From: Trichobilharzia regenti
Lineage: Eukaryota; Platyhelminthes; Trematoda; Strigeidida; Schistosomatidae
Reading direction: 5' to 3'
Length of the DNA: 64,000 nucleotides
Assembly (NCBI GenBank): GCA_944472135.2
Contig: OX235263.1
Location: 30,805,379-30,869,378, forward strand
This document shows positions 31,416-41,287 of the stretch, one piece after another (position 1 is the stretch's first letter; every line of letters starts with the position of its first letter). Position numbers and translations under genes: made by a program. The notes beneath the pieces were generated by a model that was not told the origin of the DNA, ran no database searches, and saw only the letters and a program-made list of their open reading frames with translations.

Positions 31416-31954
31416 CCGTTGGAACCCATTGTCTGTATCACACCACCACAATATCACTTCTTTTAAGTCTATAACCGTCCACTTATTTATCAGGAATGGC
31501 TCTATCCGTGAGTGGTTATAAATAATATTCCATTTAAAATTTTTAAATATTTTGATGAATATTTCATCTGTCTTGATTATTATTATTTAATGACATTTTA
31601 TGAGTTCATAGTTAAGTTTCAATGAGATATAAAAATAGCTTCAGTGACAGTAATTTATCATGAGATATTGATTTCATATTTTGTTTACTATTCGTATATA
31701 TTATATACTAATTGTCTGTCAAACGTTTCATTTAGTTAAACAAATTAGTCTAGGAAATATATATATATATATATCACTGCAGACAAATAGATTGCATCAA
31801 CTGTGTGAGCTTATTCCTTAGTTTTTTCGATAATCAAATAAACTTTATATGCTAAAGTAGGGATTTTACGCATGTTCGTCTATGTGTATAGCTGAACAGT
31901 AATGAAAGATGCGGTGATCCTAAAGCTATTGTATTAGATAAGTCCACAACATCC
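31175..31954. other. AT-rich stretch with microsatellites
   Basis: A long (TA)n tract lies at 31337-31411 and a shorter one at 31756-31774. No gene was recognised. Confidence 0.5.
31337..31411. repeat. (TA)n microsatellite, about 75 bp
   Basis: Near-perfect TA alternation. Confidence 0.95.
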
Positions 31955-32828
31955 AATGATATATGTCTGATTTCCCACAAACCGGAAGATATGCAAGTGA
32001 AAAGCAACAAGATGGCACAAGAAGCATCCAGAGTAGATAGGACTTCAAGTGAACATAGATAAAACAGAGGTGATGAAGATTCCTGGCCAACACCAACAGC
32101 CACAGCAACAACAACAACAGACAACAATCACCCAGCATAAATGGGAGGAACCTGAAAGAAACAACCTCCTTCACCTACCTACCTGGGAAGTATCGTTTCA
32201 ACTACAGGCTAACGGAACTGACGAGGATATCAAGGCCAGAATAGGGAAAGCAAGGCAAGCTTTCATTACTCTCAAGTCTGTGTGGAAGTCAACAGCACTC
32301 ACCATCAAAATGAAAATAAGATCCGGATTTTCAACTCCAATGTGAAGTCAGTCAGTGCTGCTATACGGGTGGATCAGAGACTTGACTAGCGCGTCATGAA
32401 GAGCATCTCAAACAAACTACAAACCTTCATCAACAGCTAGCTGTCTTCGGTCAATACTACTCAAGATCAGATGGCCAGAAAGGATCAGTACAGGGATGCA
32501 TCTCTGGCAATGAGCGAACCAACCCAACAGGAACCGATTGTGAAACAAATAGGCAGGAAGAAATGGAGATGGATTGGCTGGCCATACGCTGAGGAAACCA
32601 TCAACTGACATCACTAGACAAGTCATCACTCGAGTGGAATCTGAAAGGGAAGCGGCGAGTTGGTTGTCCAAGGGTGACTTGGAGGAAATGATGTGAAGAG
32701 GAGATGAAAGCATGTGGGTAGACTTGGAGCTGGGTGAAGAAGTTGGCAGAAAACAGAAGGCAATGGAGACGCGCAGCTGAAGCCCTATGTTCCTCTGGGA
32801 ATTAAAGGATATAATAATAATAATAATA
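31955..32828 (+). mobile_element. RTE-A 3' third, 5'-truncated
   Basis: It starts inside the reverse transcriptase at the metal-binding box region (DDICLISHKPEDMQVKSNK), runs through a CAACAG-rich stretch and the C-terminal arm in several frames, and ends in ATA repeats (to 32828). No intact frame. ACAACAT at both margins may be a short TSD. Confidence 0.8.
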
Positions 32829-33437
32829 CAACATGCACTGAAATCATACATTGCATAACTGTTCTAAGGTAAATTGAACGTTACCTTGAAAATATTTGAC
32901 TCAGAGAATTAAAAAGACCTAGGATATTACTATCCAACAGCAAGTAAGTGCAGACCTTTGTTTGTTTGTTATGAGTACCAGCAGAAAATTGTGATTATTA
33001 TTATTAATTTTTGATGGGAAATAATTCCTTTCTATTATATGGTACTTTTTTCTAAAAGATTAGAAATCGTTTGTATTTCTAAAAATTTCCAAAAATGTAT
33101 ATAACCTGATAATTAGAGATGAATATATGCACACTGGATACTAGTTACTTAAGTTTAAAGTTAACACTCAAAAAATTACAATACGCGAAAATTGAAAACA
33201 CCTACAATTATGAAATCTTGGTGTGAATAATATCAGAAATCACTGCTTTTATGCAAGTGGAAGGGGGAACTTTTACTGTCATTTGAGTTTTCTATTGTTC
33301 GTCAAGAGTACAGGCTTTTATTTCACAGTCTTCTATGTTGTACTCTTGAAGCTACAACTTGGTACTGTGATCATGTTTAATTTTTTATGAAACATCTTAT
33401 CTGAAAGACTCTAACAGTGCTTTTTCGTGTGTATTTT
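32829..33437. other. AT-rich stretch without recognised content
   Basis: No ORF or repeat identified. Confidence 0.4.
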
Positions 33438-33726
33438 TTTTACGAGTTGATCACGGATTGATATCATTTAGAGAACCATTGAAAACAAGCACTGGAGTAT
33501 TGGATAGCTGTTTCATCCTAGTTTGGAAATCATCGCCAGTACGCACCCACTGCCATGGTTCGAGCCCAGGACCTCCCGGTTACAAGACAGTTCGTATACC
33601 ATTCAGTCACTGGACCCACCCGATTCAATGGCCAATCCATGAATTCTAACTTCTACCAATTCGTGAATTAGCACAACCACCAATCAATGTCGTAGGTGGG
33701 ACATCCATCCTCACACGTGACTGGAT
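33438..33726 (-). repeat. H1 repeat, left arm of a foldback duplication
   Basis: Antisense H1 from tail to leader. It is about 95% identical by eye to the reverse complement of 33762-34053, and both share variants not seen in other H1 copies (for example TGGGACATCCATCC and the altered ribozyme core GCGATGATT). That points to duplication of one copy rather than two insertions. Confidence 0.85.
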
Positions 33727-34053
33727 GGAGTTCTAATGAGAAGTCGTGACCAGTAAGGTCTATCCAGTCACGTGTGAGGATGGATGTCCCACCAACGACA
33801 TTGATTGGTGGTCGTGCTAAATCACGAATTGGTAGAAGTTAGAATTCATGGATTGGCCATTGAATCGGGTGGGTCCCAGTGACTGAATGGTATACGAGCT
33901 CGCCTTGTAACCGGGAGGTCCTGGGTTCGAACCATGGCAGTGGGTGCGTACTGGCGATGATTCCCAAATTAGGATGAAACAGCTGTCCAATACTCCCTGC
34001 TTGTTTTCAATGGTTCTCTAACTAATATTAATTCGTGATAAACTCGTAAAAAG
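33727..34053 (+). repeat. H1 repeat, right arm of a foldback duplication
   Basis: Sense H1 with leader, A box (GTGACTGAATGG, 33878-33889), B box (GGGTTCGAACC, 33923-33933), a damaged hammerhead (CTGGCGATGATTCCC in place of CTG + CTGAAGAGTCCC) and tail. About 35 bp of its leader forms the spacer between the arms. Confidence 0.85.
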
Positions 34054-34744
34054 CAAAACTAATCTTTACAAACCAACTATAGAAAAGTGTGCATTTTTGT
34101 TGCACACTGTTGCAGATATCTGAATTTTTCATACTACGATCAAACAGCCTTATAGCTGTGACGAAGAATCTTACCAGCTGAAGATATACTCTTCGAAGAA
34201 ATGACACTTTTGCGCTTTCATATGGTGTAAGACAGACCTGAAATATGCTGTGATGATGGCAAAAAGACAAAAAATGCGTTATATTCAGCACTATTGGGAC
34301 ATCTCTGAATATACTTTTGTAAATAAATATTGAAGACTGAATATTGAAATAGCACAAGATGAATGAGGAAGTGCTGCATTTTTATTAAAACATAACAAAA
34401 CTTTATTATGTTTGCATACCCAATTAAGCGACATAATGTTTTGTGGAAAATGTCAAGTATAAAGTACACATGAATTATGTAGGAAGATGAATTAGTTAAC
34501 GATTTAGATATTCACGTGATTATCCCGTGATCTTTGTTTTGCATTGTTTACGTTGTGCAAAAGGTTAGGTGACTAATTCCAATGGTCTTGATACTTAAAT
34601 CTAATGTAAATACACAAATGACGCATACAACTGTGATAAGCTAATTCGAATCTGCTATCCTTTATGCATCTAATTTGCATATATGTCCATACATAATGAC
34701 AAAAATGTTGCATTCACTTTTGTAATTTACTATAAACTATGGTA
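34054..34744. other. AT-rich stretch without recognised content
   Basis: An ORF on the minus strand (34028-34357, 109 codons) has no recognised domain and overlaps the end of H1. Nothing else seen. Confidence 0.35.
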
Positions 34745-34745
34745 T

Positions 34746-34968
34746 GGCGGTGGTACAGCGGCTAGGATGCTTGTCGACCATGCACATGTTCCGGGGTTCG
34801 ATCCCCGGCCGACGCACACCTTTACCTCTCTAAGCCAGAAATAATTCTGGTAAAGATTAAAGGTTGGGCATGAGGCTAGCAACCCCATCCTGTAAAATAA
34901 ACTCTGCTACAGAAACTTCAAGCTACTAGCTTGAAGCTCTATGTTCCACTGGGGAACGTGAAGGAAGA
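34746..34968 (+). repeat. S2 SINE, full length, probable TSD
   Basis: ATGGTATGGC appears at both ends (about 34739 and 34972). tRNA-like head with A box GTGGTACAGCGG, B box GGGGTTCGATCCCC and a 3' head end CCGACGCAC. Body GAGGCTAGCAACCCCATCC shared with RTE 5' untranslated regions; 3' end CTATGTTCCACTGGGGAACG resembles RTE 3' ends. Confidence 0.85.
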
Positions 34969-34969
34969 A

Positions 34970-35338
34970 GAATGGTATGGCAGTGGTGCTACATTGTGAA
35001 CTGACAAGTGTTGGAAATCATTCACTACTGAATTTCAACCCTTATACTGAATGCTAAAGTGATGGTTTCGAGACCTGAAGATTATGCATTGGATATCTTA
35101 CATAGTTTAGACTCCATATTGCAAAATACTCATAAACTAAGCATGAAGACCTGTTCTACCTTTAAGAATATAACTTTTTGTTAAAAAGTTACAGAATTAC
35201 TTTGAGTCCTTCAGTGCATCTAAATTTGGTAGTGAGATGTCGGGAAATTATTAATGATAAAGTGGATGTTGGTTAAGCAGTAGGATTGGGACCAGGAGCT
35301 TCCGATTGCCAACTCTGTGTATGCGGCTAAACTGATAA
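34970..35338. other. Stretch without recognised content
   Basis: No ORF or repeat identified. Confidence 0.4.
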
Positions 35339-35572
35339 TTTTTTTTATTCTTCCACGTTCCCAGTGGAACATTTTTCTCCAAGCTAGACGCTTAAAGTTT
35401 CTGTAGCAGTGTTTGTCTTTACAGGATAGGATTGCTAGACTCATGCCCGACCTTCCCTCATTGCCAGTTCTATTACTGACTTAGCGAGTTAGAGAAGTGC
35501 GTCGGCCAGGGGTCAAACCTCGGACCATGTGTATGGCCGGCGAGCGTCCTAACCTCTGTGCCACCGATGCCA
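35339..35572 (-). repeat. S2 SINE, antisense copy
   Basis: Plus strand starts at TTTTATTCTTCCACGTTCCC (3' end) and finishes with the antisense tRNA-like head (CTGTGCCACCGATGCC). Body and head match the copies at 30923 and 34746. Its 5' end touches the TSD of the PLE3 insertion that follows. Confidence 0.8.
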
Positions 35573-35655
35573 GACTCTTAAATATTAATAGAGAAGATTT
35601 GTAGGTCAGGTGGATGATTTGCAATTAATACTGTTCTGTGAGCTGGTTGATTTAT

Positions 35656-35700
35656 TTGCAGAGCTTTCGTCGTCCTTTCTGGACAACATCTTCAGCACAA
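35656..35700 (-). ncRNA. PLE3 hammerhead-like motif, left arm
   Basis: Minus strand: stem I TTGTG/TGCAA (two wobbles), core CTGAAGA, extra T, stem II GTTGTCC/GGACGAC (seven pairs), GAA, AGCT and C. Stem I and stem II changes relative to the 30073 copy largely keep the pairing. Confidence 0.6.
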
Positions 35701-35789
35701 TATTTAGCATAAAGTGAAATGATTTGAATTTTTCATAAGTGATATAATTGTGTCTCCTGGTAACCATCTTTACATATTTATTGATCGAT

Positions 35790-36070
35790 TTTTATTGACT
35801 TGGATTTTAAATTTTGTGGTCAAATAATTTACTTTTATTAGTTGGTATATTTGGTCTATATTAACGTGTTTGTTAATTGCACATTCGTTTGAGTACTAGG
35901 CTTCCAGGAATTTCCTGGCACTTTTGGTATTTCCTCTGTCTAAGATTTCGACATTATCTCAATCAAACTGATGTCCATAATTGTCTATATGCATTGATTT
36001 GAAAGAATATATATATCGTGTCTTTTCCCTGCTAATTTGTGTTCTTGTATTCTGATTCGAAGCGGACGCT
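35790..36070 (-). pseudogene. PLE3 GIY-YIG C-terminal region
   Basis: The minus strand encodes SFKSMHIDNYGHQFD, a stop, DNVEILDRGNTKSARKFLEA, a second stop in the place of the usual Trp codon, and NECAINKHVNIDQIY. The pattern H-x5-H-x-F-D/W-D-N-V ... R-K-x-L-E-x-W is the typical end of PLE endonuclease domains. Both stops replace expected Trp positions. Confidence 0.7.
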
Positions 36071-36075
36071 AAATA

Positions 36076-36119
36076 TTGCGCTGAAGATGTTGTCCAGAAG
36101 GAGGACGAAAGCTCCGCAA
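36076..36119 (+). ncRNA. PLE3 hammerhead-like motif, right arm
   Basis: Stem I TTGCG/CGCAA (36076-36080 and 36115-36119), core CTGAAGA (36081-36087), extra T, stem II GTTGTCC/GGAGGAC (one G-G mismatch), GAA (36107-36109), AGCT and C36114. Confidence 0.6.
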
Positions 36120-36168
36120 CTAAACCAGTCAGCTCGGAGAACAATATTAATTGTAAACTCTTAAATAT

Positions 36169-36609
36169 GATATCGGCAATTTTTCTCCTAAGTGAATGAC
36201 TGTTTGATATTTCTCTACCAGAATATTTAAAACAGGCGGTAAGTGATGCTGAGAATCGAATTCATTTCACCTTACAGTTTTTCACTTTATTATCGTTTTT
36301 ATACGGTATAATTTATCTAAATATTAAAGGTTATTATTTTTCTATGAGAAATTTAGTTAGCATATCAGAATAGCTGAAAATATACTAGACATACTGAAAC
36401 ACTATTAAGCGATATCTAAAGAACTCTATAGAGTTACCTGTACTTGTGTTCACAGTTGAAGTTAAGATCACTAAGATTATGACATTTTTATAAATGATGA
36501 CGACCTTATCAATGTTAGTGAACTTTATTAGACATTAAATCTCATCAAATTGGATGTAGCAGAATATAATAAATCTGAAAATGCCTCTATGAACAGTCTG
36601 TTTCCAATC

Positions 36610-36662
<53 letters not shown>

Positions 36663-36786
36663 CATACTTCAACTAGTTTTGTAATCAGTTCTCTTTCTTA
36701 CTGACCGTGTATATCATTGACCTAATATTCGTATATCTCCTATTGACCTTATCCTTATTATTTGTCTATGGTTTTACTTGACCTCT
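36169..36786. other. AT-rich stretch with a (TA)n tract
   Basis: (TA)n at about 36611-36661; nothing else recognised. Confidence 0.45.
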
Positions 36787-37034
36787 GTGCGTCGGTGGCA
36801 CAGCGGTTAGGACGCTCGCCGACCATACACATGGTCTTGGGTCCGATCCCCGGTCACAGATGCACTCCTGGACCTCGCTAAGCCCGTAATAAAGCTGGTA
36901 AAGAGGAAAGGTTGGACATGAGGCTAGCAACCCCATCCTGTAAAAATAAACACTGCTACAGAAACTTCAAGCCTGTAGCTTGAAGTCCTATGTTCCACTG
37001 GGGATAGTGAAGGAAAAAATAAAATAAAAATAAA
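36787..37034 (+). repeat. S2 SINE, full length
   Basis: Head GCGTCGGTGGCACAGCGG (36787-36804) with B box GGGTCCGATCCCC; body GAGGCTAGCAACCCCATCC; 3' end CTATGTTCCACTGGGG followed by an A-rich tail of AAATAAAATAAAA type. In well-kept copies the head can pair GCGTCGG with CCGACGC as a tRNA-like acceptor stem. Confidence 0.85.
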
Positions 37035-37299
37035 ATTAGCTGACCTGTTTTCTGCTAGGTGTGGGCATTGATGATTTGTTGTATAACTACAATTTTGCTT
37101 AAGTGAAGTCAAGGCCTACGCCGTGGAGTGACTGCTTGACACTGGAATTCTGTAAGAAATCCGTGCGTTCTGTTTGATTCTTGCAGACATAGTTTTGATC
37201 TCATCAGTTTAGGAATATTCTTATTGATTCTCAGGTAATTTACCATTATAAGATTTGATGGTGTGAAATATTCCCATATTATGAATTAAAAGTCAATCT

Positions 37300-37342
37300 G
37301 AACGAAGAATATTCTTTTCAATAATTTCTCCTCTTCAGGTTC
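37300..37342 (-). ncRNA. Candidate hammerhead in PLE2 left arm
   Basis: Minus strand: stem I GAAC/GTTC, core CTGAAGA, weak AT-rich stem II, GAA, stem III AAGAATATTCTT (self-complementary, closes as a hairpin) and C before the stem I strand. Everything except stem II fits. Confidence 0.45.
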
Positions 37343-37617
37343 TTACAATTATAAAATATAATATTTGTGATCGTTACAATAAAGATAGCCAGGTATGCGG
37401 CGGATACATTTTTTACGTAGAATAACAGATTAGTTGTTATGGCGTGTCAAAATAAATAGTCATATTTGTGTGACAAACGTGCTGGGCTGAAATCGATTAG
37501 AAATATTGTAAGACGGGAGACAATGGTGGTGATTAATCATAATCATAATCAAATCAGTTCAAGGTTATAAAAGGTGTCAGGTGAGTGACTAGTACAAAGT
37601 GGTCTAAATTTAACAGG

Positions 37618-38307
37618 TGCTTAGCATTTAGAGCGAGGTCTATTTGTTCCGAAGAGTGCGTAGAGAAAGAACTCCAGATCATCCGAGACATTCTAAGCGA
37701 GAATGGATATCCAGAGAAGTTCATTAAAGCCAACATAGGTTAGAATAGTCGCAAACATGAACTGGCAACTGTGGAGAAAAAGCCTTTATTTTTACGTCTC
37801 CAATTCAAGGGAGATACTCCTGCGGAAATTCTATCCCAACGTTTAACCAGGGCGATCAAGAAAACTTTCTACTCTGCACGTCTGTGTCTATCCTTTACTA
37901 GCTGTTCAATGTTCACCCAGCAACTCAGAGATGTCTTACCTACTAACTTTAGCTCTTCTTCATGCATATACCATTTCAACTGTTCCTGTGGTTCAAGTTA
38001 TATAGGGCGCACGATTAGGCAGGTTCGTCTACGGGTTCGAGAATACTTACCAGCTTGGTTCAGTAGGGGGGAAATTAAGTGCATAAAAAGCTCGATCCTG
38101 TCACACTTGGTCGATACTGGACATCGCATCGATGTCAACACAGCTTTCAGGGTTATATACCGAATTCTGAAGTCGTTATCACGTACAGTTCGCTTACGCC
38201 TCCTACACATAGCTGGAGCTGTTACAATAAGATCGACTAAACCGAAACTTTGTATCCAAAAAGAACACGTCCAGATGCTGTTCCTACCGTGGCCAGCCTT
38301 GGATTGA
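37618..38307 (+). pseudogene. PLE2 GIY-YIG endonuclease, 5'-truncated, one stop
   Basis: One frame runs from the arm boundary to 38307. It starts RSICSEECVEKELQIIRD, the region after the reverse transcriptase, with a TAG at 37741-37743 in the linker. From 37771 on it is open: PLFLRLQFKGDTPAEILS, basic helices, the nuclease core CIYHFNCSCGSSYIGRTIRQ and R-x-R-E (the catalytic-type region), then the C-terminus with HLVDTGHRIDVNTAFRVIY. The nuclease part itself is intact. It would cut target DNA in a complete element, but the reverse transcriptase is absent here. Confidence 0.85.
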
Positions 38308-38843
38308 AGATTTTTCTTCTCACCAAGAGTGCTCCTTCCCCTTAACCCACTTGGTTTTTTTTCTTTTTTACTTTGCTTATTATTATAAATATTATTATTC
38401 GTCATAATTTATGCCCTTTATGCAAACATTCCCTCAATACTATCGAATTTTCATTTATACAGACTTATTATTGGTGATATTATCTGTTTTCTCAACATAT
38501 GCCTCCACCTGTTTCATTTAACATATTCGTTATCTCACTATGAACCTCTCATTCCAACCTTACTATCTCCTGTTAAATTCAGACCACTTTGTACTAGCCA
38601 CTCACCTGACACCTTTTATAACCTTGAACTGATTTGATTATGATTATGATTAATCACCACCATTGTCTCCCGTCTTACAATATTTCTAATCGATTTCAGC
38701 CCAGCACGTTTGTCACACAAATATGACTATTTATTTTGACACGCCATAACAACTAATCTGTTATTCTACGTAAAAAATGTATCCGCCGCATACCTGGCTA
38801 TCTTTATTGTAACGATCACAAATATTATATTTTATAATTGTAA

Positions 38844-38886
38844 GAACCTGAAGAGGAGAAATTATTGAAAAGAATATTCTTCGTTC
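38844..38886 (+). ncRNA. Candidate hammerhead in PLE2 right arm
   Basis: The plus-strand mirror of the left-arm motif: GAAC (38844-38847), CTGAAGA (38848-38854), weak stem II (38855-38866), GAA (38867-38869), AAGAATATTCTT (38870-38881), C38882 and GTTC (38883-38886). It lies downstream of the ORF in sense orientation. Confidence 0.45.
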
Positions 38887-38911
38887 AGATTGACTTTCAA
38901 TTTACCATTAT

Positions 38912-39685
38912 GTCGAGTCAGTTAATTTTGTTGTACAGTATGTATTTTGTAAGTGGGAAAGTTTTGGACTGCACAGGTGCTGGACGTCACTATTGAGGTA
39001 GTGGTATAGTTTTGAGATGAATTGTTACTATTGGTTAGTAACACAGATTCTGTCAAACAAAAAAGGACTTCGATATTCATTGGAATATAATTTTGAACTA
39101 TGCGTTGCTCGTGGAAGTTTGGTGAGCTAAACAGAGAAACTTCATCTATTAGCTCCTGCTTTCAGACGGAAATATTCAAATTTCGGTCTCCATATTGACT
39201 ATATTTTAAGTCGTCAGTTATTCTAATGGTCGATGTTTCAGAATCGGTACTGTGTAAACCCATTTATCGTTAGTATTTAACTACTTGTTAGTGTAGCTTA
39301 ACTTAGTCGGTAAATAAAATCTCTGTTAATTTTTTACTGAATTCATAAATAAAATATCTGTGAACAAATCCAACTTCGATTAGTTGTAAAGTATATTTTT
39401 AGCCGTATAAAGGCAGTAAGAATTCACCTGCTTTAAAAAAAATACACACATAAATACTGTTATGCATAATGAAGAAACTCATACAGCTGATTACAAGAAA
39501 AAAGGGGGCATGCATTGCTACTGCTACGTGCATCTGAATAAAGAGTTACAGACCCAGGCTGAGAATAATATTTTATACTGATGTGTTATTGCCTCACTTC
39601 GCCACAAAACAATATTATACACCTAGTCAGTTAAACTTCGCCAACAACTAGGCATTTTCAAACATGTGATGACGCTAAGTAATAC
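38912..39685. other. AT-rich stretch without recognised content
   Basis: No ORF or shared repeat seen. Confidence 0.4.
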
Positions 39686-39980
39686 TGTAACAACAGAAGA
39701 CAAGGGCGAAGCAACAGATCGTTTTATTATGAAAATCAACACGTATTTATACATATTTCACATACGTTATTATAGCTTATGCAAGTAGACAAGCGCAGTC
39801 ATCTGATTGGTTGTTCATCAGAAGTTAGGCAGACAAACGCAGGCTTCTGATTGGTTGTTTCGGGATTCCTCGACAAATAGAGTTCTCTATCTGCGAATCA
39901 TATTTTGCCACGTTAACTTTGCTGTGATTGGTTGTTGAATCAGCCTTGCTCATATTTTCTCACGGCCTGCTCTCACCACA
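39686..39980 (-). mobile_element. Solo LTR, 295 bp, 4-bp TSD
   Basis: The segment starts TGTAACAACAG and ends CTCACCACA, with ATAC directly on both sides. A diverged relative lies at 49077-49417. On the minus strand an ATAAA signal precedes the family's CGAYCTGTTG motif, so minus orientation is more likely. Terminal TG..CA plus a 4-bp duplication fits an LTR left by recombination. The parent family is not identifiable here. Confidence 0.65.
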
Positions 39981-40107
39981 ATACTTAACTGTGGTTTATA
40001 CTAGCAGAGCACTCATATTATTGTGACTGATTTCATTTCAGCGACTATATACCATACACGAGAATGAAGTACAGTGACTTGCTAAATAAAGATGATTACA
40101 GATTTAC

Positions 40108-40262
40108 AGTTACCTCGCTAAGCCAGTAATAAGACTGGTAAACAGGGACGGTAAGGTATGAAACTAGTAACCCAATCCTGTAGAAATAATCACTACTGCT
40201 ACAGAAACTTCAAGCCTCTAGCTTGAAGCCCTATAATCCACTGGGAACGTAAAGGAATAAAA
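40108..40262 (+). repeat. S2 SINE, 5'-truncated
   Basis: Only body and 3' end are present: CCTCGCTAAGCCAGTAATAA, the RTE-like segment in diverged form, and CTAGCTTGAAGCCCTAT. The tRNA head is missing. Confidence 0.75.
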
Positions 40263-40414
40263 CAACATTTAAAAGAAATACTCAGAATGGAGAAATATGA
40301 CAAAATACAGTATTGTTATTCAAAAATTTGAAACTTTTTTTCCAGATAAAGCTGACTGCATAAAAGGAAGTAGTATTTTTTTTTAAAGCTAACAATTAAT
40401 CTTACGCATTGATA

Positions 40415-40855
40415 TGGAACATGATCCGGATCTTCAGCACCAATGCCAAATCACTGCTTCTATACGGTTCAGAGAAGTGATGTGTCACGGAAAGCATTTC
40501 TAATAGACTCCAGGCTTTTGCCCAATACTGAAGATTAGATGGCCTACAAGACAATATAAGCAACAAGCAACTCTTCTAAGCGACGAAACAACTGAAAAGC
40601 TATTGCCCAACAAATATCTGGGAGAAAATGGAGACGAATTGGATAGACGCTAAGGAGACTGATGAGTAATTTCATGCTTTAGGCCGTTGAGTGGGAGACG
40701 GCGAGTTGCGTGCCTGGTGGTGACATGAAGGAGGTCGTGTGAATAGGAAATCAAAGCTTGTGAGCGATTACACAACTATCCAAAAACAGACTTAAGAGAA
40801 GTGGTTGAAGTGAGGGCTGTGCTCTTGACTTGGAACCCAAAAGAATTACGCAATA
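40415..40855 (+). mobile_element. RTE-B 3' end, heavily diverged
   Basis: It begins RIFSTNAKSLLLYGSEK-like in translation and follows the C-terminal arm of RTE-B to a 3' end with TTGGAACCCAAAAG. Many stops. No TSD seen. Confidence 0.65.
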
Positions 40856-41096
40856 ACTGATAAATTTGTTTTAAAATCATATAAAATTTTCAGTCAGTCG
40901 TTTTCGTCAAGTTATGAATTATCTTCTGAAACATCCGTAGGACTAAATGGAATTACTATCGGTGTTTATGATAAATGAAGTGCACATTACCTCGTCACAG
41001 TTTGCTCGTTTCACTTATCTTGTACACTCATTTCACAATCGGAAAATGTATGACTCCTTTATAAAAATAACAAATAAGATATATCATGTATATTTT

Positions 41097-41287
41097 ATTT
41101 TTTTTCTATTACAGCTTGATTCCACACCATATGTTTTTGGTACAAGTATGGAATTTTCAGCATGTGATATCGGTAGCCCAAATTTTGCATGCCGACCATA
41201 GATATCAGGTGTGCGTCGGCAGAGGATTGAACTCCGGACCATGTGCATGGTCGGCGAGAGTCCTAACCGCTGTGCCACCGATGCACA
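41097..41287 (-). repeat. S2b tRNA-headed SINE, antisense copy
   Basis: Read on the minus strand: tRNA-like head (GTGCATCGGTGGCACAGCGG), body with CACCTGATATCTATGG, and 3' end with GGTGTGGAATCAAGCTGTAA and an A-rich tail. Closely related to the inverted pair at 22731-23115. Short ORFs on both strands are spurious. Confidence 0.75.

Larger units (their letters stand above)
35586..36156 (-). mobile_element. PLE3 insertion with inverted hammerhead arms, 12-bp TSD
   Basis: The TSD ACTCTTAAATAT (35574-35585 and 36157-36168) bounds 571 bp: a short extension (35586-35617), an arm with a minus-strand hammerhead, a remnant of the GIY-YIG C-terminus on the minus strand, and an inverted arm with a plus-strand hammerhead. 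Inverted terminal arms plus an asymmetric extension are characteristic of Penelope-like insertions. Confidence 0.82.
37250..38898 (+). mobile_element. PLE2 insertion: truncated GIY-YIG ORF between 325-bp inverted arms, 13-bp TSD
   Basis: The TSD AATTTACCATTAT (37237-37249 and 38899-38911) is exact. After a 40-bp extension, the left arm (37290-37616) is the reverse complement of the right arm (38577-38898) with only a few differences. Between them is the 3' part of a PLE ORF. This is the complete architecture of a 5'-truncated Penelope-like insertion. The near-identity of the arms indicates a young insertion. Confidence 0.92.

Noticed and set aside
33438..34053. DNA transposon with long terminal inverted repeats
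   Set aside because: Each arm is a full H1 SINE in opposite orientation; no transposase and no terminal motif.
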